Notes: generated from the sequence alone by a model not told the origin. Shown: positions 16,166 to 26,456, counted from the stretch's first letter. The stretch: 64,000 nt of DNA from Thiosulfatimonas sediminis (GCF_011398355.1 NZ_AP021889.1:806001-870000); one strand, 5' to 3'. Translations and numbers: made by a program.

Positions 16166-18046
16166 ATGGGTGATAACGGTTTGCTTAAACTTGAAGTCGG
16201 CGAGAGCGTGGTTTATCAAAACGAACGCTATTTTATCCGCCAAGTGAATAGTTTAAATACGGTAATTCTCATTCATGCTGAAACAGGCGTTATTAAAGAG
16301 GTTTCCATCTCTGATGTTTCAGTATCTAAATTTGAAGAACCGAAAAAGACAGATGATTTGCAAAGAATTTCCGATAATTCTTGGAACCAAGCCATGGAAA
16401 GGTTTGATATTGTTCAGCCATTACTGGTTGCAGGAAGAACTCGTGAAATGGTGGAAGCTAGAGCCAAAGAATTCGGGATATCGACAAATACTCTATACGG
16501 CTGGATAAAACGTTTTCAAGAAACCGGTAAAGTGACTGATTTACTTAGAGAAGGTCGAACCGATAAAGGCGAACCTCGATTAGCGCCGGAGATTAAAGAA
16601 ATTGTCGAAACGGCTATCCAAACTGAATACAAAACTCAGCAGAAAAAGTCGGTTGCTAAGGTTTGTCGTGAAGTTGAGAGGTTATGTCGCTTGAAAGATC
16701 TCAAGCCTCCGCACTGCAATACGATTAGAAATTGGATAACTAAGAAAAATCCTAAAGAGATGATGGCGGCTCGCGAAGGGCAGAAAAAAGCGGCCGAAAA
16801 ATACTCTGCAATCAGAGGGAAATTTCCCGGAGCCGATTGGCCTTTAGCCTATGTTCAAGTGGATCATACGGAATTGGATATTCAGCTTTGCGATGATCAT
16901 TGGCGTAAACCGGTTGGTCGACCATGGATTACCGTGGTTTTCGATGTCTTTTCCAGAATGGTTCTGGGATTTCGTGTCGGTTTTGATGCGCCTTCCGGAT
17001 TGATTACCGGTTTGGCGATTTCTCATGCGATCTTACCTAAAGAGAATTGGCTCGCTAAATACAATATTAACGGTGATTGGCCTTGTTGGGGGATCCCCGA
17101 TGGTTTGCATATGGACAATGCAACTGAATTTAGAGGGAAAATGATCCAGCGGGCTTGCGACCAATATGGCATTAATGTCGATTGGCGACCGGTAGCGCGC
17201 CCGAATTACGGAGCTCATATTGAGCGTTATTTGGGGACGCTTGGCGAAGAGTTAAAAGGTGTTTCGGGGGCTACGTTTTCGGGCGTAAAAGAGAAAGGCG
17301 ATTACGATAGCGAGGGTAATGCCGTTCTTACCTTGTCCGACCTTGAAGAGTGGCTCACAGTCTATATTGTCGGGGTTTACCATAATCGCGTTCATTCTGC
17401 GCTAGGAATGTCTCCCTTATTTAAATACAAGGAAGGCTTGCTGGGTGATGATGAAAATCCAGGTAAAGGTCTGCCGCCTAAAATATTGGACGAGCGTAGA
17501 TTACGATTAGATTTCCTGCCGTATTTTCAAAGAACGGTTCAGCGCACAGGGGTCGTGATTGATGAAGTGGTCTATTTTGCCGATGTATTGCGCGTCTGGG
17601 TTAACTCTGTCGATCCGGACAATCCAAGAGCTAAGCGTAAATTTATTGTCCGACGTGATCCTCGTGATATTAGCCATATTTGGTTTTACGACGAATTAAC
17701 CGAAGAATATTACTCAATTCCTTATCGCAATACCGCTTATCCAGCAGTAAGTATTTGGGAACTAAAAGCCGCTCAAAAACGACTTAAAGAACAGAATCAA
17801 GGTAAACACGACGAGCATCAGTTATTTGAAATGTTGACTCGGTTACGGGAAATCGAAGAAACAGCGGCTATGAAAACAAAATCGGCAAGACGCTCTCAAG
17901 CTCGCAAGAAACATATTTCAATGCAGCCGATACAGCCTGATATAAAGAAACCGGTTGTGATTGAGGGAGAATATGAAAAGGTGAAAGAGGTCGTTAAACC
18001 TAAAAAAACGATTAGACCTTTTGATGACTTGGATGAAATGTTATGA
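16166..18046 (+). CDS. tnsB: TnsB DDE transposase
   Basis: A 626-residue Mu/Tn7-type transposase that binds the end repeats and carries out 3'-end cutting and strand transfer. An N-terminal helix-turn-helix region (ARAKEFGISTNTLYGWIKRF) is followed by an rve-type core with the DDE triad in QVDHTELDI, LHMDNATEF and HIERYLGTL. A Mu-type C-terminal barrel and a basic tail that would contact TnsC follow (ending DDLDEML). The ATG at 16166 is used; an in-frame TTG at 16160 is possible. Its stop overlaps the tnsC start (ATGA). Confidence 0.95.
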   Translation: MGDNGLLKLEVGESVVYQNERYFIRQVNSLNTVILIHAETGVIKEVSISDVSVSKFEEPKKTDDLQRISDNSWNQAMERFDIVQPLLVAGRTREMVEARAKEFGISTNTLYGWIKRFQETGKVTDLLREGRTDKGEPRLAPEIKEIVETAIQTEYKTQQKKSVAKVCREVERLCRLKDLKPPHCNTIRNWITKKNPKEMMAAREGQKKAAEKYSAIRGKFPGADWPLAYVQVDHTELDIQLCDDHWRKPVGRPWITVVFDVFSRMVLGFRVGFDAPSGLITGLAISHAILPKENWLAKYNINGDWPCWGIPDGLHMDNATEFRGKMIQRACDQYGINVDWRPVARPNYGAHIERYLGTLGEELKGVSGATFSGVKEKGDYDSEGNAVLTLSDLEEWLTVYIVGVYHNRVHSALGMSPLFKYKEGLLGDDENPGKGLPPKILDERRLRLDFLPYFQRTVQRTGVVIDEVVYFADVLRVWVNSVDPDNPRAKRKFIVRRDPRDISHIWFYDELTEEYYSIPYRNTAYPAVSIWELKAAQKRLKEQNQGKHDEHQLFEMLTRLREIEETAAMKTKSARRSQARKKHISMQPIQPDIKKPVVIEGEYEKVKEVVKPKKTIRPFDDLDEML

Positions 18047-18945
18047 CTTTAGAGCATCTAACTTCCAAAACTCGTGAACTTCTGAACTTGTCTAATGAGG
18101 AACGAATGCAAGTGATCCGTTCCTCACGTTGGGTTGGCTATCCAAGAGCTAAACAGTTACTGGCAAAGATGGATGAGCTTTATCATTATCCGGTTTCCGA
18201 TCGTATGCCGAATCTTCTGATTATCGGCGATACCAATAATGGGAAAACAATGTTGGTAAAGCGTTTTTGCAGTATGCATCCGCCGGAAGATAATCCGGAA
18301 GGTGAAAACGTGATCGTTCCAATTTTGTATATTGATTGCCCTCCGAAACCGGAGGAAGGTCGTTTGTACGATGAAATTCTCGGCAAGTTATACGAAAAAT
18401 TTAAAGAACGCGATAGCGCCGGAAAGAAGCTTTCTCAAGTGGTTAAGGTCTGTCAAAGGATTGGGGTCAAAATGTTGGTGCTTGACGAAGTTCAGCATAT
18501 TCTTGCCGGCAGTACCCATCAGCAACGATCTTTTCTTAATGTACTTAAAACACTCGGTAATAAGTTAAAAGTACCGATTGTTGCCCTTGGTATTCGAGAG
18601 GCCTTTAACGCGATTCAAACAGATCCTCAGCTAGCCAATCGTTTTGAATTAGCTCCGCTCCCGAGATGGCGTTTAGGTGATGAGGACTACGAAAGGTTGC
18701 TGGCAAGTTTCGAAGCTTTATTGCCGCTGAAGAAACCATCGTATCTGTATGAAGATGATATTGCCGGAAAATTGCATTCGATGACGGATGGCTATATTGG
18801 CGAGCTTGCGAAATTACTATCCAAGTCGGCCATAGAGGCAATTAAAAATGGCGATGAGCAAATTACGTTGAAATTGCTCAATAGTATGGATTGGGTTGCG
18901 CCGTCGGATAGAAGAGCGCAAATGGATAAGATTTTGGGTATCTGA
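18043..18945 (+). CDS. tnsC: TnsC/TniB AAA+ regulator
   Basis: A 300-residue AAA+ ATPase with Walker A IIGDTNNGKTMLVKRF, Walker B MLVLDEVQHIL and a sensor arginine region (LANRFELAPLPRW). It links the target selector to the TnsAB transposase and mediates target immunity. At 300 residues it is the short TniB-like form, not the 555-residue TnsC of Tn7. The ATGA overlap with tnsB suggests translational coupling. Confidence 0.93.
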   Translation: MTLEHLTSKTRELLNLSNEERMQVIRSSRWVGYPRAKQLLAKMDELYHYPVSDRMPNLLIIGDTNNGKTMLVKRFCSMHPPEDNPEGENVIVPILYIDCPPKPEEGRLYDEILGKLYEKFKERDSAGKKLSQVVKVCQRIGVKMLVLDEVQHILAGSTHQQRSFLNVLKTLGNKLKVPIVALGIREAFNAIQTDPQLANRFELAPLPRWRLGDEDYERLLASFEALLPLKKPSYLYEDDIAGKLHSMTDGYIGELAKLLSKSAIEAIKNGDEQITLKLLNSMDWVAPSDRRAQMDKILGI

Positions 18946-18947
18946 AG

Positions 18948-20006
18948 ATGTTTACGGGTAAGCTATGGCCGGTTCATCCCCATCCTTATCAGGATGAACT
19001 ATTGTCGTCATGGCTTGTTCGAATCGCTCACGCTAACGGAGAGAAGGTTCAATCTTTTTGTCATCACGAATTCGGTCAGAAACACCAGATATGGAATCGC
19101 GACATTGACCGTTTGGCGCCTGATTGGTTGCTTACTAAGCTTTGCGAAAAAACGGCAACGCCGATTGAAAGAGTACGCCAAACAACGCTTAAACGATACG
19201 AAGGTATTTTGTTCGATCATACTGCGTTATCTGGTGTTGAAAAGTGGATTACTCCGCTAAGAATTTACCACCGTACTCGTAAATCTCACGGCTTACAGTT
19301 CTGTCCTGAATGTTTGAAAGAAGGTAATGAACCTTATTTTAGAACGCAATGGCGCATCGCATTTCACACGTTTTGCCCTAAGCATAATGTAATGATGCAT
19401 GATCGGTGTCCATGCTGCGGTGAACCGGTTGTGTTTCAGCGGATTGAACTCGGCAAAGGCAATGAAGAAACTGCTTGTGATAAACCTTTATCTACCTGCT
19501 TCAATTGCGGGTTTGATTTGGCTGATTCAAAGCCTGAAAAAGCAATTTTTTGGAATAACGATACCTCAGCAAGATGGGGTCAGCTACTCTCAGGAATCCA
19601 AGAAAATAAGCTAACCAGATACCAGTCAGAACAATTGGCGGTTTTACATCAATTCGTTAAGTTACTGTGCTCAAAGGTTGTATCTGAAAAGTTATTTGAT
19701 TTTATGGAATCAAAATTCAGGATGGTTTTGGAACGACCTAATTTCGGTTTAAGACACTTTGAAGCAAATGATATAATTCGCCGATTTGGAATCATCCAGT
19801 GTGCTTGGTGGCTATTATCGGAATGGCCTAATAACCTGAAAGGGGCGTGGCTCGATGGAGCTGTCCGTTATAACCATTTGCTAAAAGATTTTGATGGTAT
19901 GCCTGATTGGTATTTGAGGGAAGTGGGAAATATGAATATTAATTATAAAAGACGTGAGATGTTGAAAACCCTTCTTATGAATACAAATACATCGGAAAAA
20001 AAATAA
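18948..20006 (+). CDS. tniQ: TniQ/TnsD-family target-site selector
   Basis: A 352-residue TniQ-domain protein. It opens with LWPVHPHPYQDELLSSWLVR, typical of TniQ, and carries zinc-finger cysteine pairs (FCPECLKEG, CPKHN, CPCCGEPV, CFNCGF). Proteins of this family bind a chosen DNA sequence and recruit TnsC. It is shorter than Tn7 TnsD (508 residues). Because the element sits in the 3' coding end of lipA, this protein is the obvious candidate for recognising lipA; that is inference. It starts two bases after tnsC. Confidence 0.9.
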   Translation: MFTGKLWPVHPHPYQDELLSSWLVRIAHANGEKVQSFCHHEFGQKHQIWNRDIDRLAPDWLLTKLCEKTATPIERVRQTTLKRYEGILFDHTALSGVEKWITPLRIYHRTRKSHGLQFCPECLKEGNEPYFRTQWRIAFHTFCPKHNVMMHDRCPCCGEPVVFQRIELGKGNEETACDKPLSTCFNCGFDLADSKPEKAIFWNNDTSARWGQLLSGIQENKLTRYQSEQLAVLHQFVKLLCSKVVSEKLFDFMESKFRMVLERPNFGLRHFEANDIIRRFGIIQCAWWLLSEWPNNLKGAWLDGAVRYNHLLKDFDGMPDWYLREVGNMNINYKRREMLKTLLMNTNTSEKK

Positions 20007-21182
20007 ATGGCAGCTATTGATTTATTTGCAGGTGCAGGTGGTTTTAGTTTAGCTGCTTACCAGGCTGGTATAGATGTGTTGGCTGCGATAGAGCTGGATT
20101 CACAAGCCTCAAATACATACCGAGAAAACCTGATTGAACGATTAAATGTTAATACCAAGTTTATTGAAGGCGATATCTTAAAAGTAAATCCTGCTGATCT
20201 TCGGGAAGAATTAGCGTTGGAGCGAGGTGAAATTCAACTCATACTAGGTGGTCCGCCATGCCAAGGATTTTCTTCACATCGCATAAAGAATTCGGGTGTA
20301 AATGATCCTCGAAATCAACTGCTTTTAAGGTATTTCGATTTTGTAGAAGAGTTTCGACCTCAAGCATTTCTTGTAGAGAATGTTTCAGGTTTGTTTTGGG
20401 CGAGACATGCAGATTACTTAGAAAAATTTAAAAAACTGGCAAGTGATAATGGCTATAAAATCAAATTTTGTGATGTGATTAATGCCAAGGATTATGGCGT
20501 ACCGCAAAATAGAAAAAGAGCATTTATCCTTGGGGTTAGGGAAGATGTGAATATTGAAGGTTTTGCATTTCCTCCTAAGAAAACTCATTTTTCTCCGAAT
20601 TCTGTTGAAGTTGTTGATGGTGGTTTGCCAGCATGGAAAACAGTATCTACTGTTTTCGAACCAATTTCGGAGGAACTAAAAGAAAAATATATATCTGATT
20701 ATTTTTTGCGAAAAACAAGCTTGAATGAACATCAAGCTAGAAACTTGCTTGATTCTTTGGAGTTTGGTTGCCCGATTGGAGAGGATGATCCATGCAATTT
20801 TCATATGGTTCCAACAACGGAGTCAGAAAATAAGTATCAAGCAACTCCTTTGAACGGGAGTAGAGAAGACGCCGGCGAAGAGTTTAGATTGCCGTGTCAC
20901 TCTAACGGTTATGGAGGTCATAAAGATGTCTACGGGCGAATGTTTATCCATTTACCAGCAAATACAATTACTACTGGTTGCCACAATCCTTCAAAAGGTC
21001 GTTTTGTGCATCCTTGGAAAAATCATGGAATTACTCTCAGGCATGCAGCTCGTATTCAAACTTTTCCCGACGATTTTATTTTTACTGGTACGAGCACTTC
21101 GCAAGCGAAACAAGTTGGAAATGCCGTTCCTGTTGAGTTGGGTTTGGTACTCATTACCTCAATAATGAATGTATTGAATTGA
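20007..21182 (+). CDS. DNA (cytosine-5) methyltransferase, transposon cargo
   Basis: A 391-residue C5 DNA methyltransferase. Motif I DLFAGAGGFSLA, motif IV GGPPCQGFSSHR with the catalytic cysteine, motif VI VENVSG, motif VIII QNRKRAF and motif X QVGNAVPVELG are in standard order. Its ATG touches the tniQ stop codon with no gap, so the methyltransferase is expressed in the transposition operon. Composition is visibly more AT-rich than tnsABC. The recognition sequence cannot be read from the protein. A Vsr-type endonuclease and a GHKL/receiver pair lie on the opposite strand of the same element. Confidence 0.95.
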   Translation: MAAIDLFAGAGGFSLAAYQAGIDVLAAIELDSQASNTYRENLIERLNVNTKFIEGDILKVNPADLREELALERGEIQLILGGPPCQGFSSHRIKNSGVNDPRNQLLLRYFDFVEEFRPQAFLVENVSGLFWARHADYLEKFKKLASDNGYKIKFCDVINAKDYGVPQNRKRAFILGVREDVNIEGFAFPPKKTHFSPNSVEVVDGGLPAWKTVSTVFEPISEELKEKYISDYFLRKTSLNEHQARNLLDSLEFGCPIGEDDPCNFHMVPTTESENKYQATPLNGSREDAGEEFRLPCHSNGYGGHKDVYGRMFIHLPANTITTGCHNPSKGRFVHPWKNHGITLRHAARIQTFPDDFIFTGTSTSQAKQVGNAVPVELGLVLITSIMNVLN

Positions 21183-21214
21183 AATTATTCTTTGTTTTTG
21201 GTTTGCTCTGATAT

Positions 21215-23050
21215 TTAGCGTGCTTGATAAGCTCGACGTAAAACCTCAGATTCATTAATTCCGACTCTTGATAGCTGTGCAGCAAACTGATTCAGAACTT
21301 GTTGCGCTTTATCTGCTTTTAGTTCTCCTATCCATTGATATTCCATCTTATTAATATCTATAAATTTTTCATCTTGATTGGCTCTAATAGGTTTGTTGTT
21401 ATCTGCTTGAGTTTGTGGAAAGATGATGCTTTTAAGCTTTGTTGGTGTATAAATAATTTTTAATTTGATAATCTCAGCTTCAGGTTGTTTAACAATTACA
21501 TCATAGACATCTTTTTCTGAAGGCTTTAATGGCAGTAACTGGAACGCCGTTTCCTTTCCTTCTCCAGCTTTTACACGAGCGGTATCGCACCGAGGGGAAA
21601 TGCATAAATAATACTGCTCATTGTGTTTGATTATTGATCCAAGATTGAGGGTTGGAGTTGGTGAAGAATAAAAAGTTCTTGTTGTAGTTAATAGACCAAA
21701 TTGATCATTAGAATCAGTTGTTTCACATGGTAAAAGGTTTGTTAGATAAGATGGATTCGTTTTATCTATATGTACCTTCAGACATTTAGCTATTTTGAGT
21801 TTGAAGAGATTATTCGGCAAGCTAGGGATAACATGATCAATATATTTTTTCTTTAAATCAGCTTTTTTTGTTTCTATTAATTCTTCAACTTTACCGTCAG
21901 TTGTGAAGAGCAATTTTTTATCTTCAACTTTACTAATTCCCTCTATTTCTGGCTTTGTAAGACAGGGACTTAACGTAGATATTGCACTGTCGGAGTTGGT
22001 GTATGAAAAGTTACTAAAGAAAGTGTCTCTGTATAGTTGTAATTGTTTTGCTTCATCCAAATGATCCAATCTGTGTTGGGCCCAGTTTTTAATTGCCTCA
22101 TCGGACAACTCAATTTTGGAATCATCTAAAATTGATTTTAATTCGTGAGCAAATAAGTCGATAAATTGCTCTTCAGCTTCTTCAGGGTTAGGGAGCATGA
22201 TTCTATGAGCTAGATAACCACCATCAATTTCGTGTGAGAATTTTTGTAGTAATCGATGAGTATTTTCCCTGATACTAGTAATGGAATGTAACGTTAGATT
22301 AGGCGTGATTCCTTGTATCGTTTTCGCAAAATCATTAATCACTGAATTAACCAGTTCATCCTCTTTACGATGGATATGGCTAATTTCGGTGTTGTGTTCA
22401 TTAGGTTTAGCGTAAAAGCAAAACTTAAGGTGGTTATAACTTAATTGGTGATCGTGTTCACCTTCAATTTTTCCCACTTCACTCGTTAAGTCATCAACCC
22501 AGGTTTTCGTTGAATGAATATGCTCATCAAGAAGCTTGTGTTCTCCGGAGTAGATAACGATAAATCTAAGAGCTTTTTGTTTATGACTTTCTTCATTTCC
22601 TACAATTGACTCGATAATACTTTTTACTCTTGCATCATTGTTTGCACCTTCCTTAGCCATTTTCCAGTCTAAGATTGTGATATCGGCTTTTCTTAAAGCT
22701 TTTTGAGTGCGTTTTTCGAAGTATTGGTCACTTTTCTCCGGTTTTAGCATCGAGCATAAAATACCTTCGTTGGCAAAAAGAGCTGAAATTTTTGGCGAGA
22801 TTGTATGAGCTATCTCACTACTATCATCTTTAGATTCTTCAGGTTTTTTGTCTTGCGCATTTATCTTTGCTTTTTGAGAAGATGCTGGTAATCCTCTTCC
22901 TATTGGAGCTTTAATTTCTTCCGGTTGAGGTGGTGGTGCTAATTTTGTTTCATGTGGTGACTCTTCGATTTCATCATCGATAATTAATACAGTTTGTAAA
23001 AAGTTAAGAGCTATTTCTCTAGATGTAGTTTCAAAGGGAGTCATCATCAT
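21215..23050 (-). CDS. Receiver-like domain protein paired with the GHKL ATPase
   Basis: About 611 residues. The N-terminus resembles a response-regulator receiver: LQTVLIIDDEIEE gives the acidic pair Asp25-Asp26, ADITILDWKM gives a candidate phospho-acceptor Asp128, and RFIVIYSGE looks like the strand with the conserved Ser/Thr. A low-complexity Pro/Lys/Glu insertion (about residues 31-80) splits the receiver after its first strand. The rest is unknown; a C-terminal segment holds LNLGSIIKHN, YLCISPRCDTARVK and a final all-alpha piece. No nuclease or DNA-binding motif was recognised. Its start overlaps the 3' end of the ATPase gene by 20 bases, so the two are almost certainly translated together and act together. 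Confidence 0.7.
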   Translation of the reverse strand: MMMTPFETTSREIALNFLQTVLIIDDEIEESPHETKLAPPPQPEEIKAPIGRGLPASSQKAKINAQDKKPEESKDDSSEIAHTISPKISALFANEGILCSMLKPEKSDQYFEKRTQKALRKADITILDWKMAKEGANNDARVKSIIESIVGNEESHKQKALRFIVIYSGEHKLLDEHIHSTKTWVDDLTSEVGKIEGEHDHQLSYNHLKFCFYAKPNEHNTEISHIHRKEDELVNSVINDFAKTIQGITPNLTLHSITSIRENTHRLLQKFSHEIDGGYLAHRIMLPNPEEAEEQFIDLFAHELKSILDDSKIELSDEAIKNWAQHRLDHLDEAKQLQLYRDTFFSNFSYTNSDSAISTLSPCLTKPEIEGISKVEDKKLLFTTDGKVEELIETKKADLKKKYIDHVIPSLPNNLFKLKIAKCLKVHIDKTNPSYLTNLLPCETTDSNDQFGLLTTTRTFYSSPTPTLNLGSIIKHNEQYYLCISPRCDTARVKAGEGKETAFQLLPLKPSEKDVYDVIVKQPEAEIIKLKIIYTPTKLKSIIFPQTQADNNKPIRANQDEKFIDINKMEYQWIGELKADKAQQVLNQFAAQLSRVGINESEVLRRAYQAR

Positions 23051-26000
23051 TCACTTCTTCGTGTTTAATAATTTTAAAGGTAGTACCTGTGTTGTTTGAA
23101 TCGACAATTAAGTCATAACCTAGTTCATTTAGAGACTGTCGAGCTATGTATAAGCCCATTCCTCTGCCGTTGTCTTTGGTACTAAAGCCTAAATCAAATA
23201 TTTTGTCTTTGATTTCATCCCTTATTCCTGGGCCGTTGTCAGAAATAGCGAAAGAGTTATTTTTGACATCAAGAGTAATAGTTTTGTCAGTAACTCTTAG
23301 CTTGCCAAGCCAATAAATTGCATTGTCTAACAAATTGACAAAGCTTGGATAAAAGGTAGAAGGGTATCCTTGTTCAAAATGCTCTTTAAAGCTCTCGGTT
23401 GCCGTTAATGAAATGTCATGGCGTTCAAGCCTTACTTTGAAAAGGTCATGCAAGAAATCATAGATTTCTTGTCCGTATACACTGATTTGAGTTCTATACA
23501 GTCTTCTATTAAGAGGAGAGAATAGAGTTAAATAACCGTCTATGTGTTCAAAGCTTGCTCTAACATCATGGTAAATTTCATGAAGGTTTTCATTGACATC
23601 AGCCCATGCTTTTAGTCGGCTAAGATTTCTTCTAACCGTTCTGATGCTGCTGTCAAATTCATGATTAATGATGTTGATTGCTGTACCTATTTGCGCCAAC
23701 TGCATGTCTGACTTAATTTGTTCGTTGGCTTCATTCAAGGCACGTTCATTTGCTTCATATATGTCTAAGTCAGTTGCAATATTCCCTTGGTCATCAAAGT
23801 CCCACGAAACACTTTCAAGCAGCGTCTGAATAGTTTGTAATGTTTTTTTCTCTTTCGCAGCGACAGTATCAATTTGATCTTCATACCTAAGCCTTAATTC
23901 GGCTATTTCGGTTTCAGTCATATTTGAAAAATCGGTTTTGTTAAAGTCTTCAGTTACGCTTCTAATCGTTTCTTCAATTCTACGAATACTTTCTCGAGCT
24001 ACTTTTTTAACCTCTGCATCGACACTTTCGTTTTGTTTAAGTACTTGCTTGCTTTCGCTATTAGCGACTTTTTTAGTTTCTGAAATATGAAATTTTAAAG
24101 AGCTTTCTATTCGACGTCGTCTATCTACTTCAACTCTAGCGTCTTGAATTGCATCGGAGATTGTTTTTTCAATGAACTCTTTTGTAGGTTCGAATACTGT
24201 TTCTAATGCATTATTTAATTCAGCTTGGTAAGTAATCCAAAGATCATTGTCGGTCTTGGTTTTGATTACTATGCCTTGAGGCCTGGATATACTGTATTTT
24301 TTTTCTAATACAGATAAATCTGTTAGTACATTACTTTCTAATTCTATTATCTTGGAAGCAATTTTTTCGGCATCGTCAAAAACCAAAATATGATTTATTT
24401 GATGTTTTAATTGGTTTTTTATGCTTTCAACTTTGTCTAAGTGCTCCAGAGACTGCAAATTATTTAAAGCAGCCTTAAACTCGAGAAGGAATTTAGATCG
24501 TTTTTCAGACTTTTTCTTTTCACGTTTTTTTCTTAATTCGTCTTGTGCTTTGTATGCATTTTTTTCATTTATAAATACTTCTGAATAGATTCCTTTTTCT
24601 TGAGTAAAGTCTGCGGCAACTTGTTTTAGGAAATTTTTGAGAATGTCTTTAAATTGTCGATAAGCTTTATTTTCTTGGAATCCTTCACGCCCGGCTTTTT
24701 CTTTTAAATCCGAATTATCCGTTTGATTTATTTCTATGGCACCAAACATTCTGCGATAACTAAAATAAGCGGCTCCTGCATTTTTACCTCTACGTTTCTC
24801 GACTTCCAAAAAGTCAAAATCAGCGTCTCCATACGGTAGAACTCTAATTCCATCTTTATAAATATACAATCCACCGTGTTTTTCTGTTTTTGTATACATT
24901 TCTTTTTGGACTAAAGGAGGAAGAGAGCTTTCCGATAAATTCCCTTGTATTGATGCGAAATTGATCTGAAACATTCCACAATCAGTCTTTTTTCCATAGT
25001 TTCCAGGCCATGGAAGATGGTATTCAATAGGTTCTGTACCATAGATAGACACAAAGCCGTGAAATTGACCGTATTCATCAAAATTACCGTAAAAATGATG
25101 GTCAGATTTGGAAAAGTCTTCCGGTGTAAAGAAATCCGATTCTTTGATGATATCTATTGATAAATCGTCGGTTTTATTATGTTGTCTGAAACTCGCTTTG
25201 ATATGAGGAGCTTTATGCTCCGGTAGCATGGTGTTGGTGAAACCAAGGAGATATTTTTCTAGTTTAGAGGGTTCAACGGAGTCAGTTGTTAAGTCCTCAA
25301 GGATACTTTCGTCGGAAGGGGATATGTAGAAATGAGTTCCTGCATATTCGGATAAGATAAGAGGGTTATGCTCTCCCTGTTCCTTCATTTTTTGTATGTC
25401 TGAGTTCTGAAGGTATACTTCTTCCGATTTTGGATTGAATTTAAAGCTGTTTAATTCATTAGAAATTCTTTCATAGAGATCTGTAGGAGTTAGCTGACGC
25501 AGAGTTTCAAGGTTAGCTTTCACTTCCTTAACCATTTCCGATACATCGATTTCATCAGGTAAATTACCATTGATGAATGTTCTAATTGGAATGGTGATTT
25601 GCTCAATATTGATTCCAGGAATCTCGAATAACCCCCAGTTAATAAATGTTGCAATAACATCACCTAAAATAGGTTCGTTATTTTCGTTAAATCGTTTAGA
25701 CCGGCTTAAAAGTAAAACTTGTGGTCCTATAATTGAGACCGCTAATCGACCAATACCTTTTTCCCCCATAGAAGGTCTTTTTTCTTTGGTAGGATCAATT
25801 TGAGGTGGTCTGAGGTTTTTACTGTTTTCGACTTTACTATCAGTGCCGAGAGTTAACCATCTGTTGGTTAAATCTTCGAGTGTCATGCCCAAGCCATCGT
25901 CACGAAGAACAAACAGTTTATCTGATGTGTAGTAATCGACAATTACATTGTCTGCATAAGCATCATGAGCATTTTTAAAAAGTTCGTTAATTGCTGTAGG

Positions 26001-26456
26001 TATGCTGGCTATTTGTTGGCGACCCAGCATATCAACTGTTCTAGCTCTAGTTTTAAATGAAGCCGCTTTCGGTTGGACTTTTAACCCCGCATAATTGCAA
26101 ATTTGTTGTTGAATTTCTTTTGTGGTGTATCTAACAGCATTTTGAGGGTTGTAGGTAGAGGAGCTTTCCCATAGAGATTCATCTTCCTTACGTAAAGGTA
26201 CTTCTTTCGGAAATGTCCGATATTCAGTTATTTGTGCAAAAAATTGACCATCTTTACGAACGCCGATTGAGCCAATTTTTCCATATCCAAAGTAGGTACC
26301 AGTTCCGGCTTTCGCCGGCTCGTAATAAATAAATTCACTATTTTCTGTGATTTGATTTTTATATTTTTCTGGGAAATGGTACAAAAACCCTACTAAGTCA
26401 TCGTATTCGGAATTGTGTCGATACTGTGAAAGTATAAGGTGGTTTGGATTTAACAT
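23031..26456 (-). CDS. Giant protein with two GHKL ATPase modules (MORC/Hsp90-like plus histidine-kinase-like)
   Basis: About 1141 residues. Residues 1-110 form an unidentified beta-rich module (EFIYYEPAKAGTGTYFGYGKIG). A first GHKL ATPase of Hsp90/MORC type follows, with INELFKNAHDAY (near 155), DDGLGM (near 187) and MGEKGIGRLA (near 233). A long charged, coiled-coil-like middle (about 630-930) leads to a DHp-like helix with His932 in INIINHEFDSS. A second, histidine-kinase-type GHKL module then shows NLLDNAIYWL, ISDNGPGI and FSTKDNGRGMGLYIARQSL. Bacterial MORC-like ATPases are known beside cytosine methylases and Vsr nucleases in restriction-type loci. ATG at 26456 is used; the upstream in-frame TTG is at 26468. 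Confidence 0.8.
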   Translation of the reverse strand: MLNPNHLILSQYRHNSEYDDLVGFLYHFPEKYKNQITENSEFIYYEPAKAGTGTYFGYGKIGSIGVRKDGQFFAQITEYRTFPKEVPLRKEDESLWESSSTYNPQNAVRYTTKEIQQQICNYAGLKVQPKAASFKTRARTVDMLGRQQIASIPTAINELFKNAHDAYADNVIVDYYTSDKLFVLRDDGLGMTLEDLTNRWLTLGTDSKVENSKNLRPPQIDPTKEKRPSMGEKGIGRLAVSIIGPQVLLLSRSKRFNENNEPILGDVIATFINWGLFEIPGINIEQITIPIRTFINGNLPDEIDVSEMVKEVKANLETLRQLTPTDLYERISNELNSFKFNPKSEEVYLQNSDIQKMKEQGEHNPLILSEYAGTHFYISPSDESILEDLTTDSVEPSKLEKYLLGFTNTMLPEHKAPHIKASFRQHNKTDDLSIDIIKESDFFTPEDFSKSDHHFYGNFDEYGQFHGFVSIYGTEPIEYHLPWPGNYGKKTDCGMFQINFASIQGNLSESSLPPLVQKEMYTKTEKHGGLYIYKDGIRVLPYGDADFDFLEVEKRRGKNAGAAYFSYRRMFGAIEINQTDNSDLKEKAGREGFQENKAYRQFKDILKNFLKQVAADFTQEKGIYSEVFINEKNAYKAQDELRKKREKKKSEKRSKFLLEFKAALNNLQSLEHLDKVESIKNQLKHQINHILVFDDAEKIASKIIELESNVLTDLSVLEKKYSISRPQGIVIKTKTDNDLWITYQAELNNALETVFEPTKEFIEKTISDAIQDARVEVDRRRRIESSLKFHISETKKVANSESKQVLKQNESVDAEVKKVARESIRRIEETIRSVTEDFNKTDFSNMTETEIAELRLRYEDQIDTVAAKEKKTLQTIQTLLESVSWDFDDQGNIATDLDIYEANERALNEANEQIKSDMQLAQIGTAINIINHEFDSSIRTVRRNLSRLKAWADVNENLHEIYHDVRASFEHIDGYLTLFSPLNRRLYRTQISVYGQEIYDFLHDLFKVRLERHDISLTATESFKEHFEQGYPSTFYPSFVNLLDNAIYWLGKLRVTDKTITLDVKNNSFAISDNGPGIRDEIKDKIFDLGFSTKDNGRGMGLYIARQSLNELGYDLIVDSNNTGTTFKIIKHEEVNDDDSL

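Noticed and set aside
21215-23050. Restriction nuclease domain in the receiver-like protein
   Set aside because: No PD-(D/E)xK, HNH or GIY-YIG pattern is visible; the acidic residues fit a receiver better.
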